This document shows positions 1 to 7,448 of a DNA stretch of 64,000 bases, piece after piece (the first letter of the stretch is position 1; each line of letters starts with the position of its first letter). The DNA comes from UBA8190 sp003453695 (lineage in GTDB: Bacteria; Actinomycetota; Acidimicrobiia; Acidimicrobiales; UBA8190). A program made the translations under genes and the position numbers. The stretch covers positions 5,898 through 69,897 of the forward strand of contig DAIRBY010000011.1 in the NCBI GenBank assembly GCA_036796975.1. Reading direction: 5' to 3'. The notes under the pieces are model-generated. The model saw only the letters and a list, made by a program, of their open reading frames with translations, searched no databases and was not told the DNA's origin.

Positions 1-2
1 TT

Positions 3-1844
3 CTGCTCGCCCAGCGCCCGGTCGACCTCTTCCGCCTCGCCCCCCTGTCGTTGATCGCGCTGATCGGGTTCGTGCTGGTCTTCCCCGTGCGGCTGGTGGC
101 CTTGCACGGCAGCCACGAGTTCGTCGGGCTCTCGGGCCGCAACCCGCTGTCGCAAGTGGTGAGCCTCCCGGTGATCTTCCTGCTCGTCGTGCTGGTGATG
201 GCAGGTATCGGCCAGGCAACGGCCCGGGTCTTCGCACAGTTCACGCCCCTCGACGCGTATCGCCTCGACATCGCCGGGAGCATCGCCGGAATCGTGCTCT
301 TCTCGTTGCTGTCACTGGCCGGGCTGCCCCCCATTGCCTGGGGGTCGGTGGTGGCGGCGCTGTTCGTGGCACTCGGTGCGGTCCGGCGCTGGTGGCAGTG
401 GCCGGTCATCGCCGCCGTCGTCGTGGTGCTCCTCTTCGAGTCGCTGTCGGCGGTGGACGTGTGGTCGCCGTACTACAAGATCACCACCGGCCACGTCACC
501 ACCACAGTGTTGGGTGATCGCTACCACGGGCTCGCCGTGTGGGGGAACAACATCCCCTATCAGACGATCTACTCCCTCCACACCCTCCATCGCATCGAGT
601 CCTTCTACTTCTTCCCCTACCGTCATGTGGCGCAGGCGTCACTGTCGAACGTGCTCGTGATCGGTGCCGGGACCGGCAACGACGTCGGCGTGGCCCTGTC
701 GGAAGGCGCCCGCCACGTCGACGCCGTGGAGATCGATCCGCAGCTGGTCCAGCTGGGCAAGCAGTACAACCCCGAGCACGCCTATCAGAGCCCCCGAGTC
801 AGCCTCCACGTGGCCGACGGGCGGGCCTTTCTCCAGGACACGGGCAACCAGTATCCGCTCATCCTCTATGCCCTGCCAGACTCGCTCACCGCCTTGACCG
901 GACAGTCCGCCCCCGTGGGGCTCGAGAACTATCTGCTCACCGTCCAGGCCGTGCAGGAGGCCCGCCAGCACCTCGCTCCCGGCGGCACCTTCGTGATGTA
1001 CAACTACTACCAGCCCTTCCTGCTCGACCGGTACGCCACCACCCTCGACCAGGTCTTCGGCTCACGTCCGTGCGTCGAGGTGGGGAACGTGCTGGCGGGG
1101 CGGCGCCAGGCCGTGCTGACCGAGGCGCTGCACGGGACCACTCCGCACTGCTCGACCTTCTGGACCGGAAAGACCAAGGCGCCGGTTCCCGACGACCGCC
1201 CCTTTCCCTATCTGCCCGTGCCGTCGATCCCCAACTTCTACCTTCTCGTGGTGGGGCTGATCCTGGCGGCGTCCCTGGGCCTCGTGCGGGGGGCGGCCGG
1301 CCCCCTCAGGAAGATGGCCCGGTACTTCGACCTGTTTCTCATGGGCGCCGCCTTCCTGCTGCTCGAGTCCAAGAACATCGTCCAGTTCGCCCTGCTGTTC
1401 GGGACGACCTGGTACGTCAACTCCCTGGTGTTCGCCGGCGTGTTGTTGAGCGTGTACGCGGCGGTGGAGACGGCCCGGCACGTGCGGCTCCCTCGCCCCC
1501 GCCTGCTGTACCTGGCGCTGCTCGTGACGCTGGCGATCTCCTTCGCCGTCGCGCCGTCGTCGCTCCTCGGGCTCCCCGTCGTCCTGCGCTTCCTGGCGGC
1601 CACGGCGCTTGCCTTCGGACCCATCTACTTCGCCAACCTGGTCTTCGCCCAGCGGTTCAAGGACACGAGCTCCTCGACGACCGCCTTCGGCGCCAACCTC
1701 CTCGGTGCCATCGTCGGGGGAGTGCTCGAGTACCTGTCGCTCATCACCGGGTTCCGGTTCCTGCTCGTGGTGGTGGGTGTCCTCTACGGACTGGCCTTCT
1801 TCTTGGGCCGCCGCTGGCTCAGGGCGGCGCCCGAGGCGCGCTGA
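3..1844 (+). CDS. Membrane-bound spermidine-synthase-like protein (5' partial)
   Basis: The reading frame is open to the left edge, so the true start lies upstream; the first TTG inside the window is at 51. The visible part has several hydrophobic segments, then a soluble Rossmann methyltransferase/spermidine-synthase fold (VIGAGTGND nucleotide loop, DAVEIDPQ acidic strand end, a LPDS motif in the catalytic region), then a second block of about six to seven membrane segments. This membrane-plus-spermidine-synthase arrangement is known for large bacterial proteins annotated as polyamine aminopropyltransferase-like. Whether it makes spermidine cannot be told from sequence; many relatives are orphan. 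It converges on the toxin-like gene downstream. Confidence 0.8.
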   Translation: MLAQRPVDLFRLAPLSLIALIGFVLVFPVRLVALHGSHEFVGLSGRNPLSQVVSLPVIFLLVVLVMAGIGQATARVFAQFTPLDAYRLDIAGSIAGIVLFSLLSLAGLPPIAWGSVVAALFVALGAVRRWWQWPVIAAVVVVLLFESLSAVDVWSPYYKITTGHVTTTVLGDRYHGLAVWGNNIPYQTIYSLHTLHRIESFYFFPYRHVAQASLSNVLVIGAGTGNDVGVALSEGARHVDAVEIDPQLVQLGKQYNPEHAYQSPRVSLHVADGRAFLQDTGNQYPLILYALPDSLTALTGQSAPVGLENYLLTVQAVQEARQHLAPGGTFVMYNYYQPFLLDRYATTLDQVFGSRPCVEVGNVLAGRRQAVLTEALHGTTPHCSTFWTGKTKAPVPDDRPFPYLPVPSIPNFYLLVVGLILAASLGLVRGAAGPLRKMARYFDLFLMGAAFLLLESKNIVQFALLFGTTWYVNSLVFAGVLLSVYAAVETARHVRLPRPRLLYLALLVTLAISFAVAPSSLLGLPVVLRFLAATALAFGPIYFANLVFAQRFKDTSSSTTAFGANLLGAIVGGVLEYLSLITGFRFLLVVVGVLYGLAFFLGRRWLRAAPEAR

Positions 1845-1850
1845 CGCCGC

Positions 1851-1865
1851 GCCGGCCGGGCCGGC
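1851..1865. terminator. GC hairpin between convergent genes
   Basis: A GCCGGC/GCCGGC stem of 6 bp with a 3-nt loop lies between the convergent stop codons at 1844 and 1881. There is no T tract, so this is only a possible terminator. Confidence 0.25.
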
Positions 1866-1880
1866 CGGGAGGGGCCGAGG

Positions 1881-2315
1881 TCAACGGCCGTGAGGCTCAC
1901 GGCCTGTCGAGCGCGTGGGCGCGACGGGCCGAGGCTCCACGCCCAGCCCGAGCGCCCGCCCGCGGAAGAGCCGGACGATCTCGAGCTCCACGTCGCGCCC
2001 CATCGACGCCTTGACGAGGAGATCGGCGAACTGGCGATCGTCGGGAGGAATGAGCCGCCCTCCGTCGACGCCGTTGTGGTCGAGCGTCCATTTGGCGACG
2101 AGAAAGGCCGTGCGCTTGTTGGCCTCGCCGAATCCCTGGGCTCGTGTGATCCGATAGGCGAGTGTGGCCGAGGCACGGATCGGCTCGTCGATCTCCGTGA
2201 CGGCGTCGAGCGCCCGCCGGACCCGGTCGAGGTCGTCGGGCTCGTCGAACCATTCGTCCGGCCCCCGGACGGCGTGGTTGATGGCGACCGTCAGCTCCAA
2301 CGACGGTCGGTTCAA
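1881..2315 (-). CDS. Doc/Fic-family toxin-like protein with altered catalytic motif
   Basis: A 144-residue protein with the Fic/Doc core near residues 60-69, QGFGEANKRT. Death-on-curing proteins have HxFx(D/E)ANKR here. Known members use the His as base and the Asn/Lys/Arg to hold the nucleotide and transfer a phosphate or AMP to a target such as EF-Tu. The ANKRT part is intact but the His position is Gln60. The TTG start overlaps by 3 nt the stop of a tiny upstream frame, as in coupled toxin-antitoxin pairs. The C-terminal 35 residues are basic and Pro-rich, beyond the usual Doc length. Family assignment is fairly secure; toxicity is inference. Confidence 0.72.
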   Translation of the reverse strand: MNRPSLELTVAINHAVRGPDEWFDEPDDLDRVRRALDAVTEIDEPIRASATLAYRITRAQGFGEANKRTAFLVAKWTLDHNGVDGGRLIPPDDRQFADLLVKASMGRDVELEIVRLFRGRALGLGVEPRPVAPTRSTGREPHGR

Positions 2316-2434
2316 TGGTCCCTCAGGTACGCAAGCAGCTCTTCGTAGAGGAGCAGCTGCTCCTCCAGCCAGTCACGATCCTCAGCACCGATGGGGGGGG
2401 CCTCCCCTTCGGGCGGGCGCCGGTCGTCAGCCAC
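2312..2434 (-). CDS. Possible 40-residue antitoxin-like protein
   Basis: A short frame from GTG at 2434 to TGA at 2312 encodes an acidic 40-residue peptide. Its second half (DWLEEQLLLYEELLAY) should be an amphipathic helix. Its stop overlaps the TTG start of the Doc-like gene (TTGA), suggesting translational coupling. Antitoxins of Doc systems sit directly upstream and are small, but typical Phd proteins are about 70 residues with an N-terminal DNA-binding part, which is absent here. No clear Shine-Dalgarno site is visible. It may be only the end of a longer leader frame. Confidence 0.4.
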   Translation of the reverse strand: MADDRRPPEGEAPPIGAEDRDWLEEQLLLYEELLAYLRDH

Positions 2435-2547
2435 GTCGACCAGGATAAACGCGCACCTCGCACCGAACCTTGCCCCGACGGGGCCGGGAAGCTCTCAGCT
2501 CGCCGCCCGACCGGGGGCAGTGGTGACGGGGCATGTGCGCCGAAGAT

Positions 2548-2985
2548 TCATCGGCTGTAGACGCGCCGTGGCGTCACGAGGACCGCGGCGCTGCGCTCGT
2601 CGCGCATGGCCCGGTCGTATTCGTCCCAGTCGTCGTGGGTGCCGCCTGCGGCGCTGAACACGGCTCGAAGCAGCAGCCGCTGCCCTTCGTCGTCGATCTC
2701 GGGATGCCGGTCGTCCGGTCCGAAGATGTCGACCGTCCCGTCGACTGCCGCCCACCGCCAGCCGGCGCGGGCGACGATCGTGGCCCGGGGGTCGGCTCGC
2801 AGGTGATCGAGCTTGCGAAGACCCCTCGCCACGAAGCCGACCGCCGAGGCTCCTGTCACGGGATGGTCCAGGACCCCGGCGTTGACCACCGACGCCGCCA
2901 TGGAACCGTCTCGACGAAGGCTGCTGAGCACACACAACCCATGGTCGAGGGGGATGAGGTCGGCGAAGGCCGAGAGGTCGGCCAT
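2548..2985 (-). CDS. PPOX-class flavin/F420-binding protein
   Basis: A 145-residue protein resembling the actinobacterial pyridoxamine-5'-phosphate-oxidase-like split-barrel family (TIGR03618-like). The core is a beta barrel with the strand SSLRRDGSMAASVVNAGV, then FVARGLRKLDHLRADPRATI, where relatives bind flavin or F420 phosphate. The substrate is unknown. The ATG shares one base with the stop of the upstream methyltransferase gene (TGATG), so the two are probably translated together. Confidence 0.75.
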   Translation of the reverse strand: MADLSAFADLIPLDHGLCVLSSLRRDGSMAASVVNAGVLDHPVTGASAVGFVARGLRKLDHLRADPRATIVARAGWRWAAVDGTVDIFGPDDRHPEIDDEGQRLLLRAVFSAAGGTHDDWDEYDRAMRDERSAAVLVTPRRVYSR

Positions 2986-3611
2986 CAGGCGTCAGCCGGC
3001 GCCGGGGCCCGCTCGGCCAGGGTGAGCGGGATCCAGTGGCCGTAGAGCGCCCGGCGCTCGTCCACGGGACGAAGGCCGGCGCCCTCGAGCAACCGCTTCC
3101 GTTCGCCGAGGGGAACGGCGCCTTCGAACAAGTGGGCCGACACGATGCGCGTGATACCCCAACGAGGGAGATCGTCAAGCGAGAAGTCCGCCAAGGCGAA
3201 GATCCCGGAGGGGCGAAGGACCCGGCGCACCTCAGCGAGCGCCCTCGGTTGATCGGACCAGTGGTGGAAGCTGACCGTGCTCGTCACCACGTCGAAGCTC
3301 TCGTCGGGGAAGGGGATGGCCTCGGCGGCCCCGCGGACCAGCTGGAGGCCCGGTCGCGACCGGTGAGCGGAAGCGAGCATTCCCGCCGAGCGGTCCAACC
3401 CGAACAGGGCCAGACCGGGAAAGGCCGATCCGAGACGATCGAGCAGGCGGCCGGTGCCGCCGCCGATGTCCAGGACCCGTCCGGACGCGGCGCGCTGCTT
3501 CAGGGCGGCGGTGACGGCGCGCTGGATCGGCCCGAAGAACAGCAACTGCGTCGGGGAGCGGTCGTAGGTGCGTGACCAGGCGTCGAAGTGCCGGTCGTCG
3601 TTGGCCTCCAC
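2985..3611 (-). CDS. Class I SAM-dependent methyltransferase
   Basis: The 208-residue product has the SAM-binding motif I VLDIGGGTGRLL at about 46-57, an acidic residue after the second strand (FGLDRSAGML) and a motif-IV region FDVVTSTVSFHHW, typical of the UbiE/Methyltransf_11 group. The GTG at 3611 is chosen because a GGTGAAG-like ribosome site lies about 8 nt upstream and because the similarity begins at HFDAWSRTYDR. The frame stays open upstream, but that part is compositionally a shadow. It is coupled to the PPOX gene by a 1-nt overlap and divergent from the LLM oxidoreductase; the 207-bp spacer must hold both promoters. Acceptor unknown. Confidence 0.8.
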   Translation of the reverse strand: MEANDDRHFDAWSRTYDRSPTQLLFFGPIQRAVTAALKQRAASGRVLDIGGGTGRLLDRLGSAFPGLALFGLDRSAGMLASAHRSRPGLQLVRGAAEAIPFPDESFDVVTSTVSFHHWSDQPRALAEVRRVLRPSGIFALADFSLDDLPRWGITRIVSAHLFEGAVPLGERKRLLEGAGLRPVDERRALYGHWIPLTLAERAPAPADA

Positions 3612-3818
3612 CCGTGGCTTCACCGGGCTGGAGCCCCGCCGTCGGTCCTGCCGGCGAGACGCAAGGTGTTGCAGTACCACAGCCGGCCTCCCCGCCTTCG
3701 CCAGGCTCGGCGCCACCTCGGGCGTGCGCGGGCTGATCCAGACGACGAGGAGCCCGGTCGGTCTTCCACCGACCAGAGACGCTAGTGGTGCGCGGCGGAG
3801 GCCATCTAACGTCACGCC

Positions 3819-4691
3819 ATGCGATTCGATCTGTGGCTGCCCACGGCCAATCCCTTCGCCACGCCGGAGTTCCTGTGCGCCGTGTGCGAAGGTGCCGAGC
3901 AGCGAGGAGTCAACCGCATCTGGGTCGGCGAACATGTCGTGCTCTTCGACGACTACGCCTCGGACTACCCCTACTCCGCCGACGGTCGGTTGCCCGCCGG
4001 TGGCGACATGGGTCTCCTCGACCCGCTCGTGACGCTGTCGTACCTGGCCGCCAACACCTCGACCGTCCGCCTCGGGACGGCCATGTGCCTGCTGCCCCAG
4101 CGGAATCCGCTCTACACCGCCAAGGAGGTGGCCACCCTCGACTGGTTGTCGGGCGGGCGGGTCGACCTCGGCGTGGGTGTGGGCTGGCTCCGTGAGGAGT
4201 TCGAAGCCCTGGGCGTGCCGTGGGGCCGACGAGGGCAGCGGGCCGACGAGTACATCGGCGTGCTCCGCTCGTTGTGGGAGGAGGACCCCTCCACCTACCA
4301 CGGGGAGCTCGTCTCGCTCCCGTCGTGTCGACAGCATCCCAAGCCGCTCCAGCGACCGCTGCCCATCCACATCGGCGGGGAGAGCGACGCCGCTCTGCGC
4401 CGCGTGGCCCGCATGGCCAACGGCTGGATGCCCTTCAACTGCCGGCCCGATGAGCTGGCGCACCTGGTCGCCAAGCTCGACGCTCGTCTGGCTGGCGAAG
4501 GACGCCGGCGCAGCGAGGTCGAGATCACCGTGTGCCCCTACTTCAACGCCACCACGCCCGAGGACCTCTCCGGCTACGCGGAGGCAGGCGCGGACTGCTT
4601 CGCCGCCTTGTTCTTCGCTCTCGACGCCGAGAAGGTCCCGGCCACCTTGGAGTCGATCATGCCCCTTCTGGAGACGGCCAAGAGCCTGTGA
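3819..4691 (+). CDS. LLM-class (F420-type) oxidoreductase
   Basis: A 290-residue luciferase-like monooxygenase fold protein. It begins MRFDLWLP, has VRLGTAMCLLPQRNPLYTAKEVATLDWLSGGR in the conserved barrel centre, the GVGVGW turn and the C-terminal LPIHIGGESDAALRR segment, all features of TIGR03619-type F420-dependent oxidoreductases. Such enzymes use reduced F420 or FMN to reduce or oxygenate small organics; the substrate here is unknown. It is divergent from the methyltransferase gene, so it probably has its own promoter, and converges on the DinB-like gene. Confidence 0.85.
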   Translation: MRFDLWLPTANPFATPEFLCAVCEGAEQRGVNRIWVGEHVVLFDDYASDYPYSADGRLPAGGDMGLLDPLVTLSYLAANTSTVRLGTAMCLLPQRNPLYTAKEVATLDWLSGGRVDLGVGVGWLREEFEALGVPWGRRGQRADEYIGVLRSLWEEDPSTYHGELVSLPSCRQHPKPLQRPLPIHIGGESDAALRRVARMANGWMPFNCRPDELAHLVAKLDARLAGEGRRRSEVEITVCPYFNATTPEDLSGYAEAGADCFAALFFALDAEKVPATLESIMPLLETAKSL

Positions 4692-4692
4692 C

Positions 4693-4710
4693 GGTCGCTC
4701 GGACGCGACC
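4693..4710. terminator. Hairpin between convergent genes
   Basis: A perfect GGTCGC/GCGACC stem with a 6-nt loop starts 2 nt after the stop at 4691 and lies before the convergent stop at 4722. A bidirectional terminator is plausible, although there is no T run. Confidence 0.35.
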
Positions 4711-4721
4711 CGGATCCGCGG

Positions 4722-5437
4722 TCAGTGGTAGATGTTCACGCTCGGGTCGAGGCCCAAGGTCGCCGGGTCGCCCCGTCCCGTGGAGACCAGGACGAAGGCC
4801 ATCGGGTCCCNNNNNNNNNNCCCCGCCGGGGGGAGAGCGGGGCGACGCCGGCCGGGCCCCCGCCGATGGCCCGGCCGCCCCCGCCCGACACGCTGAACGA
4901 CGGCATGCCCTCGAAGTCGAGGGTCGCCGCCTCCCAGCCCTGATCGGTGAGGACCTGCGCGATGTGGGAGACCGACGGCACGATCCCGTCGCCCGCCTGT
5001 GTGGACCGACCCAGGGCGGCGCGGATGTCGTCGGCGTGGAGGTAGGTGTCGAACCACAGCGCCTCCAGGCCGAACCCCAGAGAGGAGGTGGCGCTCCCGG
5101 GCACCGGCGCCGTCCAGGCCTCGTCGTCGAAACCGGCCGCCAGCGCCTCGGCGGTGACGGTCCCCTCCTCCAGCTCCTCGGCCAGCTCCTTCGGGGAGCG
5201 GCCGGCGCGCTCCTTCGCCTGACGGGCGGTGACCTCGGGGGTGCCGAGCCCGTCGAGGCGGAGGTTCACGACGTCGGTGAGCTGGCCGGTGACGTGGCCG
5301 GCCACATCCGACACCGCCCATCCCGCACAGCGGGTCGGACTGGCCCACTCCTCGGCGGACAGGCCGTCGACGAGCTGTCGGAACGACCGGTACTCGCCCA
5401 GCATCCCGGGCACGACGGTGAGGCGTTCGAGGGTCAT
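4722..5437 (-). CDS. DinB/maleylpyruvate-isomerase-like protein, interrupted by assembly gap
   Basis: From ATG 5437 the protein starts MTLERLTVVPGMLGEYRSF and has the four-helix DinB-like fold of the mycothiol-dependent maleylpyruvate isomerase superfamily (TIGR03083-like), including CAGWAVSDVAGHV with a metal-type His and FDTYLHADDIRAALG. The reading frame is cut by ten Ns at 4811-4820. The family-typical C-terminus (AFVLVSTGRGDPATL, ending SVNIYH) is found in a different frame after the Ns and ends at 4722, so the Ns do not represent the true gap length. It is probably an intact gene in the organism. Known members are thiol-dependent isomerases or transferases. Confidence 0.7.
4811..4820. 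other. Assembly gap (10 N)
   Basis: Ten undetermined bases inside a gene. The protein frame changes across them, so the true number of missing bases is not 10 modulo 3. Confidence 0.95.
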
Positions 5438-5561
5438 GACGCCGGAGCCTACGGCCCGGTCGCCACCGGGGATCCCGGGGTGCCGCTCATCGGGATATTC
5501 CCAGGTGACGGCTGGTTTTCCTCCTCAAGCCGGGCACCCGACCTGCCGATATCCGTCACGT

Positions 5562-7022
5562 ATGGCTCGGCGCGACGAATCGGCGCGCCCGGCGGATGGC
5601 GACGGCGGGCTCGAGCTCGAACCCGACAGCTTCCCCGGGGCGGACAACGGCTCACCGGTGATCGGCACCCCCCGGTCCACAGCCGCGCTGCTCGAGCACG
5701 AAGCGCAGGTCGCCGGGCTGAAGGGATTCTCCACGCCGACCCTCGAGGCGGTGGACCGACGGAGGTCCCAGCTGTGGACGATCGCCTTCGCCGCCCTCGT
5801 CTGCCTGTCGGCGGCTGTGGCCCTGCTCACCAGCGTGGGCGCCCACCAGCTGGGCTTCGCCAACCGGGCGGGCTTCCGCATCGGCACGGTGCTGCTCGTG
5901 AGCGGGCTCGCCGTCTACGTCATCGAGAAGGAGCGCCACCTGCGCCGCCTCTCCAGGCTCCTCGTCGAGGAGCGGGTGCTCGCCGCCGGCCTCTCCAACC
6001 GTCTCAAGGAGCTCGCCCTCCTCTACGACGCCGGCAAGGCCATGAACTCGGTGCTCGTGATCGACGAGGTCTTGAAGCTCATCCTGTCGAGCGCCTTCGA
6101 ACTGCTCAGCGCCTCGAGCGGCTCCATCCTGCTCTTCGACGAAGACGGTGATCTGCGTGAGGTGTGCCGCGCCGGCACGGAACAGGCCTTCGGCTTGAGC
6201 GAAGGGATGGCCAGGCGCGTGGTGGCCGACGGCGAGCCCCTCGTCGCCCAGGGACGGGTCATCGAGCGGGGCACGGTCGTGAGCCAGAGCACGGTGTGCG
6301 TCCCTCTCGTGCACCGCGACGAGATGCTGGGCGCCCTCAGCTTGAGCGGTGGTCCCGACCACACCTACACCGAGCACGACCTGCGCGCCGTGTCGCTCTT
6401 CGCCGAGCACGCCGCCGTGGCGGTGGCAAACGCCCGGTTGTACGAGGCCGAGCGCACCTTGAGCCTCCAGCTGTCGCACCAGGGTCTGGCCAACCCGCTC
6501 ACCGAAGCTGCCAATCAGGTCCTGGTCGTGGAGCGGCTGTCGGACCTCTTGGGCCGGGTCCGGCGCACCCGTTCGATGGTGGCTCTGCTCTACATCGACA
6601 TCGACGACTTCAAGCTCGTCAACGACGACCTCGGCCCGGGTGTCGGCGACATCGTGCTCTCCGTCGTGACCCAGCGGATCGCCGCCTGCGTGCGGCCCTC
6701 GGACACGGTGGGGCGGGTCGGCAGCGACGAGTTCGTCGTCGTGTGCGAGCAGGCCAGCGTCGAGCACGACATCGCCGACAAGATCGCCGTGCGCCTCCTC
6801 GCCGAGCTGAACGAACCGATCGAAACCCCCTTCGGCGAGCGCCGGCTCACGGCCAGCATCGGCGTCGCCTTGTGCCCGGCCGACGAGTCCATGTCGCCAC
6901 AGGACCTCCTCCGTGCCGGCGAGAAGGCCATGTACCGGGCCAAGATGACCGGCAAGGCCAAGGCCGTCACGGTGTCCGGGGTCCGCATGCTGCCCACCCA
7001 CTCGCGCGACGTCGCCGACTGA
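5562..7022 (+). CDS. GAF-GGDEF protein with degenerate cyclase motif
   Basis: A 486-residue protein with two membrane segments around residues 70-130, a GAF-type sensor domain around 155-295 (ELALLYDAGKAMNS to AAVAVANARLY) and a C-terminal GGDEF domain. Diguanylate cyclases make c-di-GMP from GTP. Here the signature is GSDEF at 387-391, the usual DPLTGLPNR entry reads NPLTEAANQ, and the NDxxGHxxGD stretch reads NDDLGPGVGD. The RxxD inhibitory site (RPSD) is kept five residues before the signature. ATG 5562 is chosen as the start of sensible protein sequence; the frame is open far upstream. It may be weakly active or a c-di-GMP or GTP sensor. Confidence 0.82.
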   Translation: MARRDESARPADGDGGLELEPDSFPGADNGSPVIGTPRSTAALLEHEAQVAGLKGFSTPTLEAVDRRRSQLWTIAFAALVCLSAAVALLTSVGAHQLGFANRAGFRIGTVLLVSGLAVYVIEKERHLRRLSRLLVEERVLAAGLSNRLKELALLYDAGKAMNSVLVIDEVLKLILSSAFELLSASSGSILLFDEDGDLREVCRAGTEQAFGLSEGMARRVVADGEPLVAQGRVIERGTVVSQSTVCVPLVHRDEMLGALSLSGGPDHTYTEHDLRAVSLFAEHAAVAVANARLYEAERTLSLQLSHQGLANPLTEAANQVLVVERLSDLLGRVRRTRSMVALLYIDIDDFKLVNDDLGPGVGDIVLSVVTQRIAACVRPSDTVGRVGSDEFVVVCEQASVEHDIADKIAVRLLAELNEPIETPFGERRLTASIGVALCPADESMSPQDLLRAGEKAMYRAKMTGKAKAVTVSGVRMLPTHSRDVAD

Positions 7023-7086
7023 GCTCGGCGGTGCTACACCGTCCCCAGGGCCCTGTCCCCGTGCAGGCCCGGAGAGGACGGACGGC

Positions 7087-7389
7087 ATGGCCGGACCCAT
7101 GGTGGTGATCGCAGGGTCGCTCACGTTCTCACCTGCCGACCGGGAGGACGTGCTCGCCACCCTGGCCGAGGTCACGGAGCTGAGCAGGAAGGACGCCGGC
7201 TGCGTCGAGTACTGGTGGGCCGAGGACCTCGAGGCGCCCAACACCTTCCGCTTCTTCGAAGCCTGGGCGAGCCAGGAGGAGTTCGACGCCCATCTCGCCG
7301 CCCCCCACGAGAAGGCCTTCGGCGAGCGCAACCTGCGTCGGATGGTGTCGGCCACCGCCCGCATGTTCGACGCCACACCCGCCGCCTGA
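7087..7389 (+). CDS. Antibiotic-biosynthesis-monooxygenase (ABM) domain protein
   Basis: A 100-residue single-domain protein of the YgiN/ABM dimeric ferredoxin-like barrel family: beta-strand VVIAGSLTF, helix DVLATLAEVTELSRKDAGCVEY, strand FRFFEAWASQEEFDAHLAAPH. Members oxidise quinols or polyketides without cofactors or act in heme handling; the exact role here is unknown. It follows the GGDEF gene on the same strand at 64 nt, with a GGAGAGG ribosome-site-like element upstream. Confidence 0.8.
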   Translation: MAGPMVVIAGSLTFSPADREDVLATLAEVTELSRKDAGCVEYWWAEDLEAPNTFRFFEAWASQEEFDAHLAAPHEKAFGERNLRRMVSATARMFDATPAA

Positions 7390-7404
7390 ACGGCCGCCTG
7401 AACG
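7381..7404 (+). repeat. 12-bp tandem duplication containing a stop codon
   Basis: The unit GCCGCCTGAACG occurs twice back to back. The first copy holds the real stop (TGA 7387-7389) and the second a further in-frame TGA at 7399. Confidence 0.9.
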
Positions 7405-7422
7405 ACCGCCGGCCCGGGCCCG

Positions 7423-7440
7423 CCGGGCCGAACGGCCCGG
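7423..7440. terminator. GC palindrome between convergent genes
   Basis: CCGGGCCG-AA-CGGCCCGG is a perfect 18-bp palindrome (7-bp stem, 4-nt loop). It sits between convergent stops at 7389 and 7449 and may terminate both transcripts. No T tract. Confidence 0.4.
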
Positions 7441-7448
7441 GGACAGCG

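Noticed and set aside
539..2014. Long open frames overlapping real genes in other frames (for example 539-2014 plus, 4532-6151 plus, 17932-19440 minus, 25208-26683 plus, 32572-34314 minus, 62522-63805 minus)
   Set aside because: Their translations are Arg/Pro/Ala/Gly-rich without domain motifs and lie opposite or across well-supported genes. Long false frames are expected at this GC content.
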